In this document: positions 1-10,126 of the stretch, piece after piece
Position numbering within the stretch: the stretch's first letter is position 1
Layout: every line of letters starts with the position of its first letter
Source: Nematostella vectensis
Lineage: Eukaryota > Cnidaria > Anthozoa > Actiniaria > Edwardsiidae
Assembly: GCF_932526225.1 (NCBI RefSeq)
Contig: NC_064046.1
Coordinates: forward strand, 2,416,001 to 2,480,000
Direction of reading: 5' to 3'
Length of the DNA stretch: 64,000 nucleotides
Program-made: the position numbers and the translations under genes
Notes under the pieces: generated by a model
Told to the model about the DNA's origin: nothing
Databases searched by the model: none
What the model saw: the letters and a program-made list of their open reading frames with translations, nothing else

Positions 1-836
1 AAATCTCATCTTAAATTGCGCTGGGAAGCAAAATCAAAAGGGAATTTCAATGTAACTTTAATGTTAAAAAAGACAGATTGTTTGTATCTAACAGGACTGA
101 TTTTTAGCTCGTTATTTTTTTCGTAGTTTCCTTTGGAATTTGGCTATACCATTAAGCCAAGTTTTGCTTGTTTAAATCCTTTTCTAGGTAATTTGGCTTG
201 CTGAAAGCTTTTGAGGATTTCTTTTTTAGGATCTTTTGTTGGATATTATATGGGGTTTCTTAACGTCCTATATCTATTTATATATATATATTTTTTTTTC
301 TAAAGAAGCCGACAATGTTGTTATTAGATTGATCGCAATACAACTTTTTGATGGTCAAAACAATTTTTTCTTAGAATCTTTTTGGCCGAGTGTTCTGGTG
401 TATGTCCCATATAATATGAAAGAATTTCCAGCAAAGAATAGATTTGAAGTTGATCAAAGATCATATCATAATAACCTTCTGCTTCATGTAAGAACAAAGA
501 AAGCAGCTTTGAACATAAACATGTTTTGGAGGTGCATTGCTATGGAAACAGAAACTACTTTCTGTGAGACTTACACAAACAAGCAGACTGTACGGCTACC
601 CACCATAAAGGTTTTGTCTCGTTGTACACAGCCAATGTTTTATCCTTTTTAAAATACTTGCTTGTTGCTTTATATTAAGTATTGGAAACTGGGAGTAATT
701 GTAGTATTGGAACTTTTGGAAAATAATTATTTACCCTGCACTTTTCAAGGGAATAGAATGAATTTTTAGAATGGCGCTGCCGTATTGACTTTTCAATGGT
801 AAAACTGGATTTTAATTTTAGTATTTTAGTAAAGTA

Positions 837-1128
837 CACCCTTTTTTATAAGAACGTCTGATTTTCAGGTGAGGCTGTAAGGCTGAATATTTTCTTAACC
901 GTGTTCTTAAATTTTAGTGTAAAATAAGAATATAATACCCAATGAATTATTAGGAAGAGAATTACACTAATGATCAACAGCAATAATAAGGTTGATACTA
1001 TGAGCACAATTTGATTCTGCATTTAAGAACGCATTAGAATTTTAAAAAAAAATTTCTGCTCTCTGAGCCTCGGCATGTTCTTAAAATTTGGTGAAATATC
1101 AGGCTGGACGTTCTTATAAAAAAGGGTG
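837..1128. mobile_element. MITE family 1, copy in receptor intron 1 (A)
   Basis: A 292-bp element ends in inverted repeats reading CACCCTTTTTTATAAGAACG on the left and its complement on the right. The same family occurs at 51523-51815 (inside the duplicated segment) and at 28172-28482, where TA dinucleotides flank both ends. It has no coding capacity. The TA target site suggests a Tc1/mariner-type non-autonomous element; this is inference. Confidence 0.75.
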
Positions 1129-1284
1129 GATGGCTACGGAAATGTACATCTAAATTACTTTGCACTTTTAAGGCAGTAAAAGATCCGGTAACACAACAAA
1201 GTTCTCTTAAAAGAGAAATCATTGGCATTTGGCACACAAAAGAGCCTGGATTTTCAACACTGACTTTGACGTTACTTCCCACAG

Positions 1285-1859
1285 CAATCACACGGAATCA
1301 ACATGCTGCCCCAGAGTGCAACGCGCGCCGAGGCTGTGGTCGGCCTCGCATCCGAAATGGGGCATCCGTGCATCGTGGCATTCAGCTCAAACAAAGCCTC
1401 CCTGGCCATCTCCTCCCTCAGAAAAAACGCTCAAGAGCGCGTCATATCCTTTAAGCTCTTCGATTTGGTCAGCGGACGTTCCCCTGAGTCCGAGATCTTC
1501 CAAATCTCCAAGGAGATTTTGTCAATCAATAAGAGCGGGTCTTGCGTTGTTGTACTCGATTGTGTGCTCTCTATGGCAAAGCTCATCTTTCAAGCTTCTT
1601 CTTCGTTCGGAATTCCGACTTCTACGTTTGTTTGGGTGTTGTTTCGAGAGGAATACATGACTAACGAAGCCTTGGACACAGCCCTCCCGGTCGGAGTTCT
1701 TGGGATCCGCAAAGCTTACAAGTGGCCGGACCTGGTCTATGACGCAATGATGCTTTTCAATCAAACCTTTGAGAGAGAATGGCTGAGAGTAGGCGGAGCA
1801 TCTGGCAGAACGTGTGAGCAGCCCGGGTCGCCGTGGATCGACCGCAAAAGCTTTCACAC
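1285..1859 (+). CDS. NMDA-like glutamate receptor copy A, exon 2
   Basis: This exon encodes most of the second half of the bilobed amino-terminal (LIVBP-like) domain. The acceptor is the AG at 1283-1284, which keeps the frame of copy-B exon 1 (phase 0). The donor is GTAAAT at 1860, leaving two bases that complete a Thr codon with the first base of exon 3. No internal stop is present. It differs from copy B (51972-52546) at two residues. Exon 1 of this copy is expected about 2.1 kb left of the window start, if it exists. The Met at 1303 is internal and not a start. Confidence 0.85.
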
Positions 1860-1934
1860 GTAAATGCACATTACAAGTCCTTGTCTCTAGTGATCTTTAC
1901 CTTGTAAAAGTCATTCCACCAACACCTCGCCTTA

Positions 1935-2135
1935 GTCTTCACTTCACCTCACCTCACCTCATCCGCCTCACCTTGCCTCATCACCACACCTCACCTCACC
2001 CTACTCCACCTCACCTCACCTCACCTCACCCTACCCTACTCCACCTCACCTCACCTCACCCTACTCCACCTCACCTCGCCTTGCCTCACCTCACCTCGCC
2101 CCACTCCACCTCACCTCACCTCACCTCGATATATA
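1935..2135. repeat. CTCAC pentamer tract in intron 2 (A)
   Basis: Degenerate tandem CTCAC/CCTCA units fill most of the 344-bp intron between exons 2 and 3. Its pyrimidine-rich strand is the sense strand, so it lies upstream of the exon-3 acceptor as a long C/T-rich region. Copy B has a related, rearranged tract at 52625-52865. Confidence 0.85.
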
Positions 2136-2203
2136 ACTCCCCTGTTGACTCATTAAAGCCGCTCACTTGTTATTAACTTGTTATTAATTTGTTGGTGTTT
2201 CAG

Positions 2204-3224
2204 GAAAATGATTCAGGAAAACGTCACTGGGAAAACAGGTCCAGTGCGTTTCAACATTAACGGCGAAAGAACAAGCACTATTTACGAAATTGTGAAAACT
2301 GTGCGAAACTCAAGTGGACTCATTGAATGGGAGCGGGTGGGAAAAGCGATGAATACAGAAGTTCGTCTGGACAGCAAGTTTTGGACAAAGACTTTTGACA
2401 CCTCGAACACTTCAAACTTCATCCGGATGGTGACTACTCCCAAGGACCCGCTTGTGATTGTTAGCAAGGATAACGTGGCGGAGAATGAAGAATGCGTGCT
2501 GTCACATCTGTGCGTTCGCTACAAAAGGACCAAAGACCCTGTTAAGAACACCACAAAAGTGAAGGTCGTACGAAGTTGCTGTATTGGATACGTAATTGAC
2601 GTATTGACTCTCTTAGAAATGGATCTGGGGGTGACGGCTGAGTTGTACTTTGTTGAAGACGGTATTTACGGAGCTTTTGACCCGGAGACGAAAACATGGA
2701 ATGGAATGATTAATGAGCTTGTACAGGGAAAAGCGGATATGGCTTTGACAACTTTGACGATTCTGGAAGCTAGACAACGCGTTGTTGACTTTTCCAATGC
2801 GTTTTTATACGGAGAGACCAAACTTATGCTCCATTACTCCAAGGATAAACAAATGGACGACATTGAGTTCGGGTGTCTAAATCCATTTGATACAAACCTT
2901 TGGCTTGTTTTGCTTGCAACCGTGAACGTCATTCTTCTCATTGTGTGGTCGTTAGATCATTATAGTTTGTATGGTCACTATAAGACAGGCTATGCCCGGT
3001 TGAGGTTCTTGTTTGACGTGCCTGCCTGTATGTCCTATATATACAGCACCGTCTTTAAGCTCCAGTTAGACAATGTCACACCGAGAAACAACAGTGCACG
3101 CGCGGTGTCTGCTGTTTTTTCGTTCGGTACGCTCATCTTAGCGTCGACTTACACGGCTAATCTCGCTGCTTCATTGGTTAATACAGACGAGTTCCTTGCT
3201 GTCAAAAGTATACACGATAAAAAG
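2204..3224 (+). CDS. NMDA-like glutamate receptor copy A, exon 3
   Basis: The exon encodes the end of the amino-terminal domain, the S1 half of the agonist-binding domain, M1, the pore loop, M3 and the start of S2. The acceptor is TTTCAG before 2204 and the donor GTAAGG at 3225. Visible landmarks are the paired Cys before GY (SCCIGY) typical of NMDA receptors, the EAR arginine that binds the agonist carboxylate, M1 (LWLVLLATVNVILLIVW), and the M3 signature TYTANLAAS. It differs from copy B at six residues, including Cys versus Phe before LNPFD and Leu versus Pro in HYSxYGH. The reading frame is open, so this copy is not visibly decayed here. Confidence 0.9.
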
Positions 3225-3382
3225 GTAAGGAAAATATATGCGTTTTTTACCATAAATGCGAATGCCTTATAATTGGAGCGTAGCGGCTTGCCATATTTCA
3301 CCCCTAATCGAGGTCAACACAGGTAGCACGAGTACGTGTTGACACACCAGATGTAAAGCAACACTTTCCGCCAGCAAGCAGT

Positions 3383-3953
3383 GTGCTGGTGATGGTGATG
3401 GTGATGGTGATGGTGATGGTGATGGTGATGGTGATGGTGATGGTGATGGTGATGGTGATGGTGATGGTGATGGTGATGGTGATGGTGATGGTGATGGTGA
3501 TGGTGATGGTGATGGTGGTGGTGGTGGTGGTGGTGGTGGTGGTGGTGGTGGTGGTGGTGGTGGTGGTGGTGGTGGTGGTGGTGGTGGTGGTGGTGGTGGT
3601 GGTGGTGGTGGTGGTGGTGGTGGTGGTGGTGGTGGTGGTGGTGGTGGTGGTGGTGGTGGTGGTGGTGGTGGTGGTGGTGGTGGTGGTGGTGGTGGTGGTG
3701 GTGGTGGTGGTGGTGGTGGTGGTGGTGGTGGTGGTGGTGGTGGTGGTGGTGGTGGTGGTGGTGGTGGTGGTGGTGGTGGTGGTGGTGGTGGTGGTGGTGG
3801 TGGTGGTGGTGGTGGTGGTGGTGGTGGTGGTGGTGGTGGTGGTGGTGGTGGTGGTGGTGGTGGTGGTGGTGGTGGTGGTGGTGGTGGTGGTGGTGGTGGT
3901 GGTGGTGATGGTGATGGTGATGGTGATGGTGATGGTGATGGTGATGGTGATGG

Positions 3954-3983
<30 letters not shown>
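3383..3983. repeat. GGTGAT hexamer and expanded pure GGT tract (intron 3, A)
   Basis: Tandem GGTGAT units flank an uninterrupted run of about 131 GGT triplets at 3514-3906, ending in GAT triplets. The equivalent position in copy B (54098-54366) has only GGTGAT units with no pure GGT run. Long reading frames of Val, His or Pro through this tract are artefacts of the repeat. Confidence 0.97.
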
Positions 3984-3984
<1 letters not shown>

Positions 3985-4530
3985 CGTTTCCCAAATTTTT
4001 GTTCCTCTGCCTTTCGTCTCACTGGCAGATTTTAACGGTCAGTCGCACTTGAGATTTTTAGCACTCTAAATGTTCGTAAGGCATTGCTCTTTCGATTCGC
4101 ATCCAAAAACTAAACTCAAAAGGATATTTTCATTAAAATGAACCGATAATTGTGAACGCGTGTCTCAAAAAATGAGGACCTGTACGTATCGGAACACCGC
4201 CTATTTAGCCAAATAGGAGAAAAACACTTTTCCTTGTCAGAAATAAAACCAATTTGAATGAATGCAGTACAGTATGGCAGTGGTAAACAAATAGTAACGA
4301 ATGACAAGCATCAACCGAAGCAGAAAAAAAACACCCCACTTCGGTCCATTGTGGCCCTTTTGTTGTTCCTTTTCGAAAAGAAACGGCACCATTTAGGCCA
4401 AATCGGTCCAACTGTTCCTATACTTTTAACCAAAGGCGGAACAGGCGTTCCCTTTTAAGTCTATTAACCGTAGCAAAAGGAACTTTTGTTCTTTTTGAGT
4501 GGTGGTCCTCAATTGGGAACGCGTCAAAAA

Positions 4531-4575
4531 AGGAACTGTTGTTCCTAATTGCATCAATTAGGACCAACAGTTCCT
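4531..4575. repeat. Intronic hairpin in GTTCC-rich region (A)
   Basis: Two 20-base arms (4531-4550 and 4556-4575) pair with one mismatch around a 5-base loop. They lie in a wider stretch (about 4380-4700) with many GGAAC/GTTCC motifs in both orientations. The same hairpin is kept in copy B at 54916-54960. It may be the core of an old foldback element. Confidence 0.7.
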
Positions 4576-4970
4576 TTGTGGACTTCGAAAAGGGAACATT
4601 TTGTTCTTCATTGTACAAACAAGTCCTTTTGTTCCGAAGCGTGCCATTAGCGTTCCGATTCTTCACCTCTAAACGGAACAACCGTATTCAGTTCCTTTCG
4701 CGGATATAGGAACACAACGAAAAACACGCGGAACTGTTTTCGAATTTTAAAACGTCTCGTGTGTAGCTCAATCAAAATAAACCTCAAACGCGAATAGAGC
4801 AAACCCTCATAAACTACCTCAAGCAGTATCACGGTAACTTTGGCGTTCTATCGTTGCGCATAGCGAAATTAAATGCAGAATAATCAAATTAGGGAAACGT
4901 ATATGATGATGATGATGGTGGTGATGGCAATAACATACAACATGACAAACTATTTATACCCTTTTCTCAG

Positions 4971-5134
4971 TTCACAGATCCAAACACCAACTTCAAGTTC
5001 GCCACGTTGCTAAGCAGTAGTACAGAAATGCTTTTTTCAAGAAGTACAGACCCAGCCTTCAAGAGGGTCTACGAAAACATGAAGAAACATCAGGTTAAGA
5101 GTTTCCCCGAAGCAGTACGAAAACTACGTAACGG
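4971..5134 (+). CDS. NMDA-like glutamate receptor copy A, exon 4 (altered donor)
   Basis: The exon encodes part of the S2 lobe after M3 (FTDPN... to KLRNG). The acceptor is TTCTCAG ending at 4970, phase 0. By comparison with copy B the exon should end at ACGG, but the next bases are GCTATA instead of GTTAGT, so this copy has only a weak GC donor. Reading on meets a TAG at 5139-5141, two codons after the Gly codon. A protein from this copy would then lack the end of S2 and M4. No exon 5 follows before the next copy of exon 1 at 48225, so copy A looks like a truncated gene. Confidence 0.8.
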
Positions 5135-6750
5135 GCTATAGCCTTGTTCATGCCATATACGCAAACTACGTAACGTGTTAGTAGCATTATTCAAGCTATA
5201 TACGCAAGCTACGTAACGGGCTAGTAGCCTTATTCACGCTATATACGCAAGCTACGTAACGGGCTAGTAGCCTTATTGACGCTATATACGCAAACTACAT
5301 AACGTGTTAGTAGCCTTATTGACGCTATATACGCAAACTGCGTAACGGGCTAGTAGCCTAATTCACGCTTTATGCTCAAACTCCGTAACGGGCTAGTAGC
5401 CTTATTCACGCTATATGCGCAAACTACGTAACGGGCTAGTAGCCTTATTCACGGTATATACGCAAACTACGTAACAGACTAGTAGCCTTATTCACGAAAT
5501 ATGCGCAAACTACGTAACGGGCTAGTAGCCTTATGGACGCTATATACGCAAGCTACGTAACGTGTTAGTAGCATTATTCACGCTATATACGCAAACTACG
5601 TAACGTGTTAGTAGCATTATTCACGCTATATACGCAAGCTACGTAACGGGCTAGTAGCCTTATGGACGCTATATATACGCAAGCTACGTAACATGTTAGT
5701 AGCATTATTAACGCTATATACGCAAACTACGTAACGTGTTAGTAGCATTATTCACGATATATACGCCAGCTACGTAACGTGTTAGTAGCATTATTCACGC
5801 TATATACGCAAACTACGTAACGTGTTAGTAGCATTATTCACTCTCTATACGCAAACTACGTAACGTGTTAGTAGCATTATTCACGCTATACACGCAAACT
5901 ACGTAACGTGTTAGTAGCATTATTCAGGCTATATACGCAGACTACGTAACGTGTTAGTTGCATTATCCACGCTATATACGCAAGCTACGTAACGTGTTAG
6001 TAGCATTATTCACGCTTTATACGCAAACTACGTAACGTGTTAGTAGCATTATTCACTCTATATACGCAAACTACTTAACGTGTTAGTAGCATTATTCACT
6101 CTATATACGCAAACTACGTAACGTGTTAGTAGCATTATTCACGCTATATACGCAAACTACGTAACGTGTTAGTAGCATTATCCACGCTATATACGCAAAC
6201 TACGTAACGTGTTAATAGCATTAATCACGCTATATACGCAGACTACGTAACGTGTTAGTAGCCTTATTCACGCTTTATACGCAAACTACGTAACGTGTTA
6301 GTAGCATTATTCACGCTATATACGCAAGCTACGTAACGGGCTAGTAGCCTTATGGACGCTATATACGCAAGCTACGTAACGTGTTAGTAGCGTTATTCAC
6401 GCTATATACACAAGCTACGTAACGGGCTAGTAGCCTTATTCACGCTATATACACAAGCTACGTAACGGGCTAGTAGCCTTATTGACGCTATATACACAAG
6501 CTACGTAACGGACTAGTAGCCTTATTGACGCTATATGCGCAAACTACGTAACGGGCTAGTAGTATTCACGCTATATACGCAAACTTCGTAACGTGTTAGT
6601 AGCCTTATTCACGCTATATACGCAAACTACGTAACGTGTTAGTAGCATTATTCACGCTATATACGCAAGCTACGTAACGGGCTAGTAGCCTTATGGACGC
6701 TATATACGCAAGCTACGTAACGTGTTAGTAGCATTATTCACGCTATATAC
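5121..6750. repeat. 43-bp minisatellite A, derived from the exon-4 splice-donor region
   Basis: About 38 tandem units of 43 bp. Each unit carries CTACGTAACG, which matches the last codons of receptor exon 4, followed by the intron start. Two main unit types alternate in blocks: one reads GGGCTAGTAGCCTTAT, the other GTGTTAGTAGCATTAT, with linked differences. The array begins at the exon-4 boundary and is cut at 6750 by viral DNA. The unique sequence that ends the array in copy B is missing here. Confidence 0.93.
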
Positions 6751-6826
6751 GAACAGTTCTCTCGGCTTTCAACCCCAGAGGAGTTCTGGGTGTTCGTTGG
6801 GGGTCAAGTTTATCGCTGACTGACAT
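6751..6826 (-). pseudogene. Major capsid protein, N-terminal stub (V1)
   Basis: Only the first 25 or so codons remain, starting at the ATG complementary to 6824-6826 and corresponding to 36850-36925 in V2. The rest of the gene is lost at the junction with the minisatellite. Confidence 0.75.
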
Positions 6827-6933
6827 CGTATACGTATATATACTATATATATATAAAGTACGAAGCCGCGTGGCTATGGTGCGGACTGTTAGACATGTCT
6901 AATATAGCATAGCACGAGTTATGCTCACGCATC
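6827..6933. promoter_or_regulatory. Divergent viral promoter with 14-bp palindrome (V1)
   Basis: The gap separates the capsid start (minus) from the next gene (plus). It holds an alternating TA/TG stretch with TATATAAAG near 6847-6857 and the palindrome TTAGACATGTCTAA at 6889-6902. V2 keeps both features at 36926-37034. The role as a promoter is inferred from position and conservation. Confidence 0.55.
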
Positions 6934-7902
6934 ATGGGTGATGTTGACGTTGACATTGACGATACCTTGCCGGGTGCGTCCGCCGATCGCGGAGCGGGGG
7001 ACGACTAGACGACGCCCCTTATCCCGTTTGACCCTGACGATGGGGAGTCGATCCCAATGACGAGCATGTCATCGCGTATGCATGCTGCGCATAGCATGGC
7101 TACGCGAAGCGCAACGCAAACGACCGCTGAAACCTCGTTCACCACAGAGGGTGCAGCGACAAGACTCGGTCTCCAGTCCCTCAGGGAGAAATACCCAGAC
7201 CTTAACGAGAATCTGATACGGTTCCAGTCAGACCAGAGGGGGAAGACGCTAATACGGGTTCGTAACCTCGGCAAAGGGGGTTGGACTGAACCAGGACAGC
7301 TGTTCAATGAGAACGGGGGCGTTCGACAGGACGTTGCAAAGCTGAAAGGCTTCAAGCTGGCGATGGGGTCCCTGGCAGAGGTAGACGCGGTCATCCAGGA
7401 AAACACGGAACGAGTCCAAGAGCTGCAAGGGGTGGTAGCCGCAGACAGGGAGACCATCGACGACCCTAACACGTCAGAGAGTCGCCGCTAAGAGGACCGT
7501 GAGCGCAGCGAGGAGAGGCTGTCCGAGATTGACGAACTAGAACGCGAAAACCGAGAGCTCGAGAACCAAAAGCCGCTAAGAGAGCGCATCAAAGCCATCT
7601 TCAAAAAGTACGGCTTTACCGTCACCGCTATCGGGTTGGCCGTAGCGACGACGATCGCGGCCATTGTGACGTCGCTCGGCAAGTCGCTCTCCTCCGTGGC
7701 CAGAGGGGTCGGTAACGGGCTTAAGGCCATCGGGAAAATGCTAGGCGAGCTTCTCTCTGGGCTAGTAGGCAGCATCGCGAACTTCGTGTTTAAGGCTGCA
7801 GGGGAAGCGGTGAAATTCCTTGGCGAAAATGTGTGGCTGCTCATTCTAGCCGTAGCCGCGTTCTTGGTTCGTCGAATGCAAAGCAGTCATCGGAACAAGT
7901 AA
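6934..7902 (+). pseudogene. Conserved viral membrane protein (V1; two in-frame stops)
   Basis: One frame of 323 codons runs from the ATG at 6934 to TAA at 7900-7902, interrupted by TAG at 7006-7008 and TAA at 7489-7491; V2 has Glu and Gln codons there. The middle part is a charged coiled-coil-like segment rich in Glu and Arg. The C-terminal third is hydrophobic and Gly/Ala-rich with basic residues, ending in a transmembrane segment (NVWLLILAVAAFLVRR). I recognise this layout from uncharacterised proteins of Polinton-like elements in cnidarian genomes; its function is unknown. The 3' end overlaps the convergent downstream gene by 16 bp. Confidence 0.75.
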
Positions 7903-9407
7903 TACGCCGCGGCCACCGCGAGTGCCGACAACCCCGCCTTGAGGGCGGTGTGGTCACTCTTTTCGCCCGCTCCGGCGGCAGTCATGCTATGCGCAGCGTG
8001 CGTACGTGGAGAGGGGGCAGGGGCCGCGCCCTCTGCGTGCATCTTCGCAGGGGCGGAATCCTTGCTTTGCCGCCGGGACGGCACGCGGCCGATCCCAGGG
8101 TCAGTCACGTGTTGCACCCTAGGATGCCCACCTGCCATGTTATGAGCACCGACTGGCTTTGTTTCGGTGTTGATCGCGTTTGCGCCGAGCGTCATGGAGT
8201 CCGTTGCTTTCTGCAGCTTATTGTTGTAGCCCACGACGCTTTGCGTGTTTATCACCAGATCGCTCGGCATCAGCCACACTCCTGGTGCTACCGCAAGACT
8301 CAGTCTCACCTTGGCCTCCTGCACGGCTAACTGGTACCTTTGCACGCTTTGAGCGATGTCGTTTTCTATAATCGCGTCTTCAAGCAGCTTGGTGAACTCC
8401 GCCTGCGCCTCCATGGCCGGCCCACCGGCCCCCGCGATAGAGAAACGGACGTTTACCTGAGCGCCAAGCACTGTGTAGACGAACGCCTCGACCGAGCGAT
8501 CGAGTCTTCCTAGCCCTGCTTTTGTCAGCCCCTCACCTTTGGGAGGCGCAAACCAGCTATATTGCACGCCCCCGTGGTCGTCGTTGCGTATGTAACCCAC
8601 CTGCTTCCCACTATTGTACGTCCCACCTTCGTCGCTAAACAGATTGAGGTGGCTCGGGTACTCGTCCGCCGCCGTGTCGTAGCCACGGATCACGTGCACG
8701 TTGCGATACCCCTCCCCCGGGTAGAACACAAACACATCGCCTAGCCCGTGGTTCCGCCCGCCTTTCCATCGGAAGTCCGGCTTACGCGGCAAACCGAACT
8801 CTATACATAGACGCTCGAAAGCGGCCTTCTTGTAGGGGTTACCTTTTTGCGTGAACGGGCTGTCGCCAGGCAGGGGGGCGCCGAGCTCGTAGAGTATCCT
8901 CCGGGTGGTAAAGTAGACGTGAAACCTTTGAAATCCCCTGATGACAGAGGGGAGCGTGGCGAAAGCGGGGTCGACTAGGGACACCCCACATCCGGCGGTT
9001 GCGCACCAGACCGCAAAGTTGAGTTGCTGTGGCCAGTACCCACAGGAAGGCTCCGATAGCCACCGGCGAGACTCCTTGGCGGACTTGTGCGTGACTACTG
9101 TCTCTTTGAATATGTCTCGGACCCTAGTCGTGAATGATTTGTCCTCAGCCACGTGTATCTCTAGCTGCGTGAGTAGTGGGGTGATGTCTGAGGCCGTGCT
9201 CTCCACGGGGGTCGTTGGCACGGCGTAGAGCAGCTTTTGCGCGAGGGTCAGAAACCTAAGGAAACCGGTTTTTGCGAGTTTGAATTGTTCGGCTATAGAG
9301 GCTCCCGCCGCAACTGCCGCTTCGTCTCCTCCTCCTCCCTTCGGGGAATCGCCTCCTCGTTCAGCATCCGCCAGCCTTCCCAATCCATGCTCAGCCCTAT
9401 TAAACAC
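7887..9407 (-). CDS. Large conserved viral protein of unknown function (V1)
   Basis: The frame is open for 506 codons, ending with a short C-terminal hydrophobic segment (LSALAVAAAYYLF). The central region is rich in aromatic residues and contains YWPQQLNFAVWC, GLGDVFVFYPGEG and WLMPSDLVINTQS. I recognise the protein as a constant companion of the capsid and ATPase genes in cnidarian Polinton-like elements; no function is known to me. The open frame has no early ATG. A plausible start is the ATG complementary to 9386-9388, which is in another frame and would need a frameshift near 9300, so the N terminus may be broken. V2 carries a decayed, internally duplicated version at 37997-40335. Confidence 0.75.
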   Translation of the reverse strand: MFNRAEHGLGRLADAERGGDSPKGGGGDEAAVAAGASIAEQFKLAKTGFLRFLTLAQKLLYAVPTTPVESTASDITPLLTQLEIHVAEDKSFTTRVRDIFKETVVTHKSAKESRRWLSEPSCGYWPQQLNFAVWCATAGCGVSLVDPAFATLPSVIRGFQRFHVYFTTRRILYELGAPLPGDSPFTQKGNPYKKAAFERLCIEFGLPRKPDFRWKGGRNHGLGDVFVFYPGEGYRNVHVIRGYDTAADEYPSHLNLFSDEGGTYNSGKQVGYIRNDDHGGVQYSWFAPPKGEGLTKAGLGRLDRSVEAFVYTVLGAQVNVRFSIAGAGGPAMEAQAEFTKLLEDAIIENDIAQSVQRYQLAVQEAKVRLSLAVAPGVWLMPSDLVINTQSVVGYNNKLQKATDSMTLGANAINTETKPVGAHNMAGGHPRVQHVTDPGIGRVPSRRQSKDSAPAKMHAEGAAPAPSPRTHAAHSMTAAGAGEKSDHTALKAGLSALAVAAAYYLFR

Positions 9408-9418
9408 GAAGGCGGGCT

Positions 9419-10108
9419 ATGTTCAACACAATGGTGGTCCTACATGCTGTGTTCACCGGAGGCGAACTGACGCTCTTCTTCGAGCAGCCGATAAGGCGCC
9501 CACGCTTCGTGGCGCTCCGGCAGTGCTCGCTGTTTAACAGCTGGTATAATCTCGAGCGGGAGCATCAGATAACGACTATAGCCTCCCTCCCGCCCATCGC
9601 TACTCTGCCAGCCGGGCACCACACGGCCGAGTCCATCGTGGAAACGATCAACCGCGCTGAAAGCAAGATTCTGACCGCGAAGCTGGATCCCCTCACCAGG
9701 AAGACCGCGCTCGTGTCCAAAGGCGTTGCGTTCCTGAATGCCGAGCTTTGCGCACTATTTGGCCTAGAGGCTAAAGACGATCAGTTGTGGGGGCGGGGCC
9801 TAGCACTGCCCGTGGGGGGGCCCCCACATAAGGTGGCTTTGCCGAAAATAGAGGCCCTCTACATCTTCTGCGATATCGTAGACCGCTCGCAATGCCTCGC
9901 CTTAGACGAGCCTTCAAACGTTCTCGCTTGCCTAGAAACCCGCGGGAGGCCGCACGAGAAAGTAGTCTATGGACCCGACATCCCCGTTTGTGTCGCAGCA
10001 TCTTCCTCTGAGTTTGTCTCGAGTATCCAAATATGGATCAGGGATGACCGCGGTAGACGGGTGGACTTTAAGGGCAAGCCTGTTCGCCTCGTATTAGAGA
10101 TAACCTAG
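9419..10108 (+). CDS. Penton-like minor capsid protein (V1)
   Basis: An open frame of 229 codons starts at ATG 9419. The protein has an N-terminal beta-rich segment, the motif SLFNSWYNL near residue 40, and a C-terminal strand pattern ending DFKGKPVRLVLEI. This arrangement matches the single-jelly-roll penton (vertex) proteins of Polinton-like viruses as I know them. If so, it would occupy the fivefold vertices of an icosahedral capsid built from the double-jelly-roll capsid protein. It starts just upstream of, and divergent from, the large conserved gene and is followed 18 bases later by the next plus-strand gene. The V2 copy (40330-40989) is broken. Confidence 0.6.
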   Translation: MFNTMVVLHAVFTGGELTLFFEQPIRRPRFVALRQCSLFNSWYNLEREHQITTIASLPPIATLPAGHHTAESIVETINRAESKILTAKLDPLTRKTALVSKGVAFLNAELCALFGLEAKDDQLWGRGLALPVGGPPHKVALPKIEALYIFCDIVDRSQCLALDEPSNVLACLETRGRPHEKVVYGPDIPVCVAASSSEFVSSIQIWIRDDRGRRVDFKGKPVRLVLEIT

Positions 10109-10126
10109 GTCCGACATAACAAGCAT

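Larger units (their letters stand above)
1..6750 (+). repeat. Segmental duplication copy A (receptor exons 2-4)
   Basis: This stretch matches 50692-58030 almost base for base, including introns, MITE, CTCAC tract, intronic hairpin and three receptor exons. The match already holds at base 1, so the copy extends to the left of the window. The exons differ by eight amino acids in about 585. The copies differ most in simple repeats: a pure GGT tract in A only, a longer TA tract in B, and different minisatellite lengths. At 6751 the copy stops inside a minisatellite unit and viral sequence begins. It could be a recent duplication or an assembly join of two haplotypes. Confidence 0.9.

Noticed and set aside
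236-652. Frame shared by both duplicate copies in receptor intron 1
   Set aside because: The receptor joins correctly without it, it has no recognisable domain, and the copies differ by a 24-base indel. Its conservation follows from the duplication.
3267-4069. Long poly-His, poly-Pro, poly-Val frames
   Set aside because: They are readings of the GGTGAT/GGT tract in an intron and carry no other sequence.
5121-6750. CRISPR array
   Set aside because: Units are contiguous without unique spacers, and the context is a eukaryotic intron.
7833-8330. Plus-strand frames opposite the large conserved viral gene
   Set aside because: Shadows of a G+C-rich gene; no homology pattern or start context.
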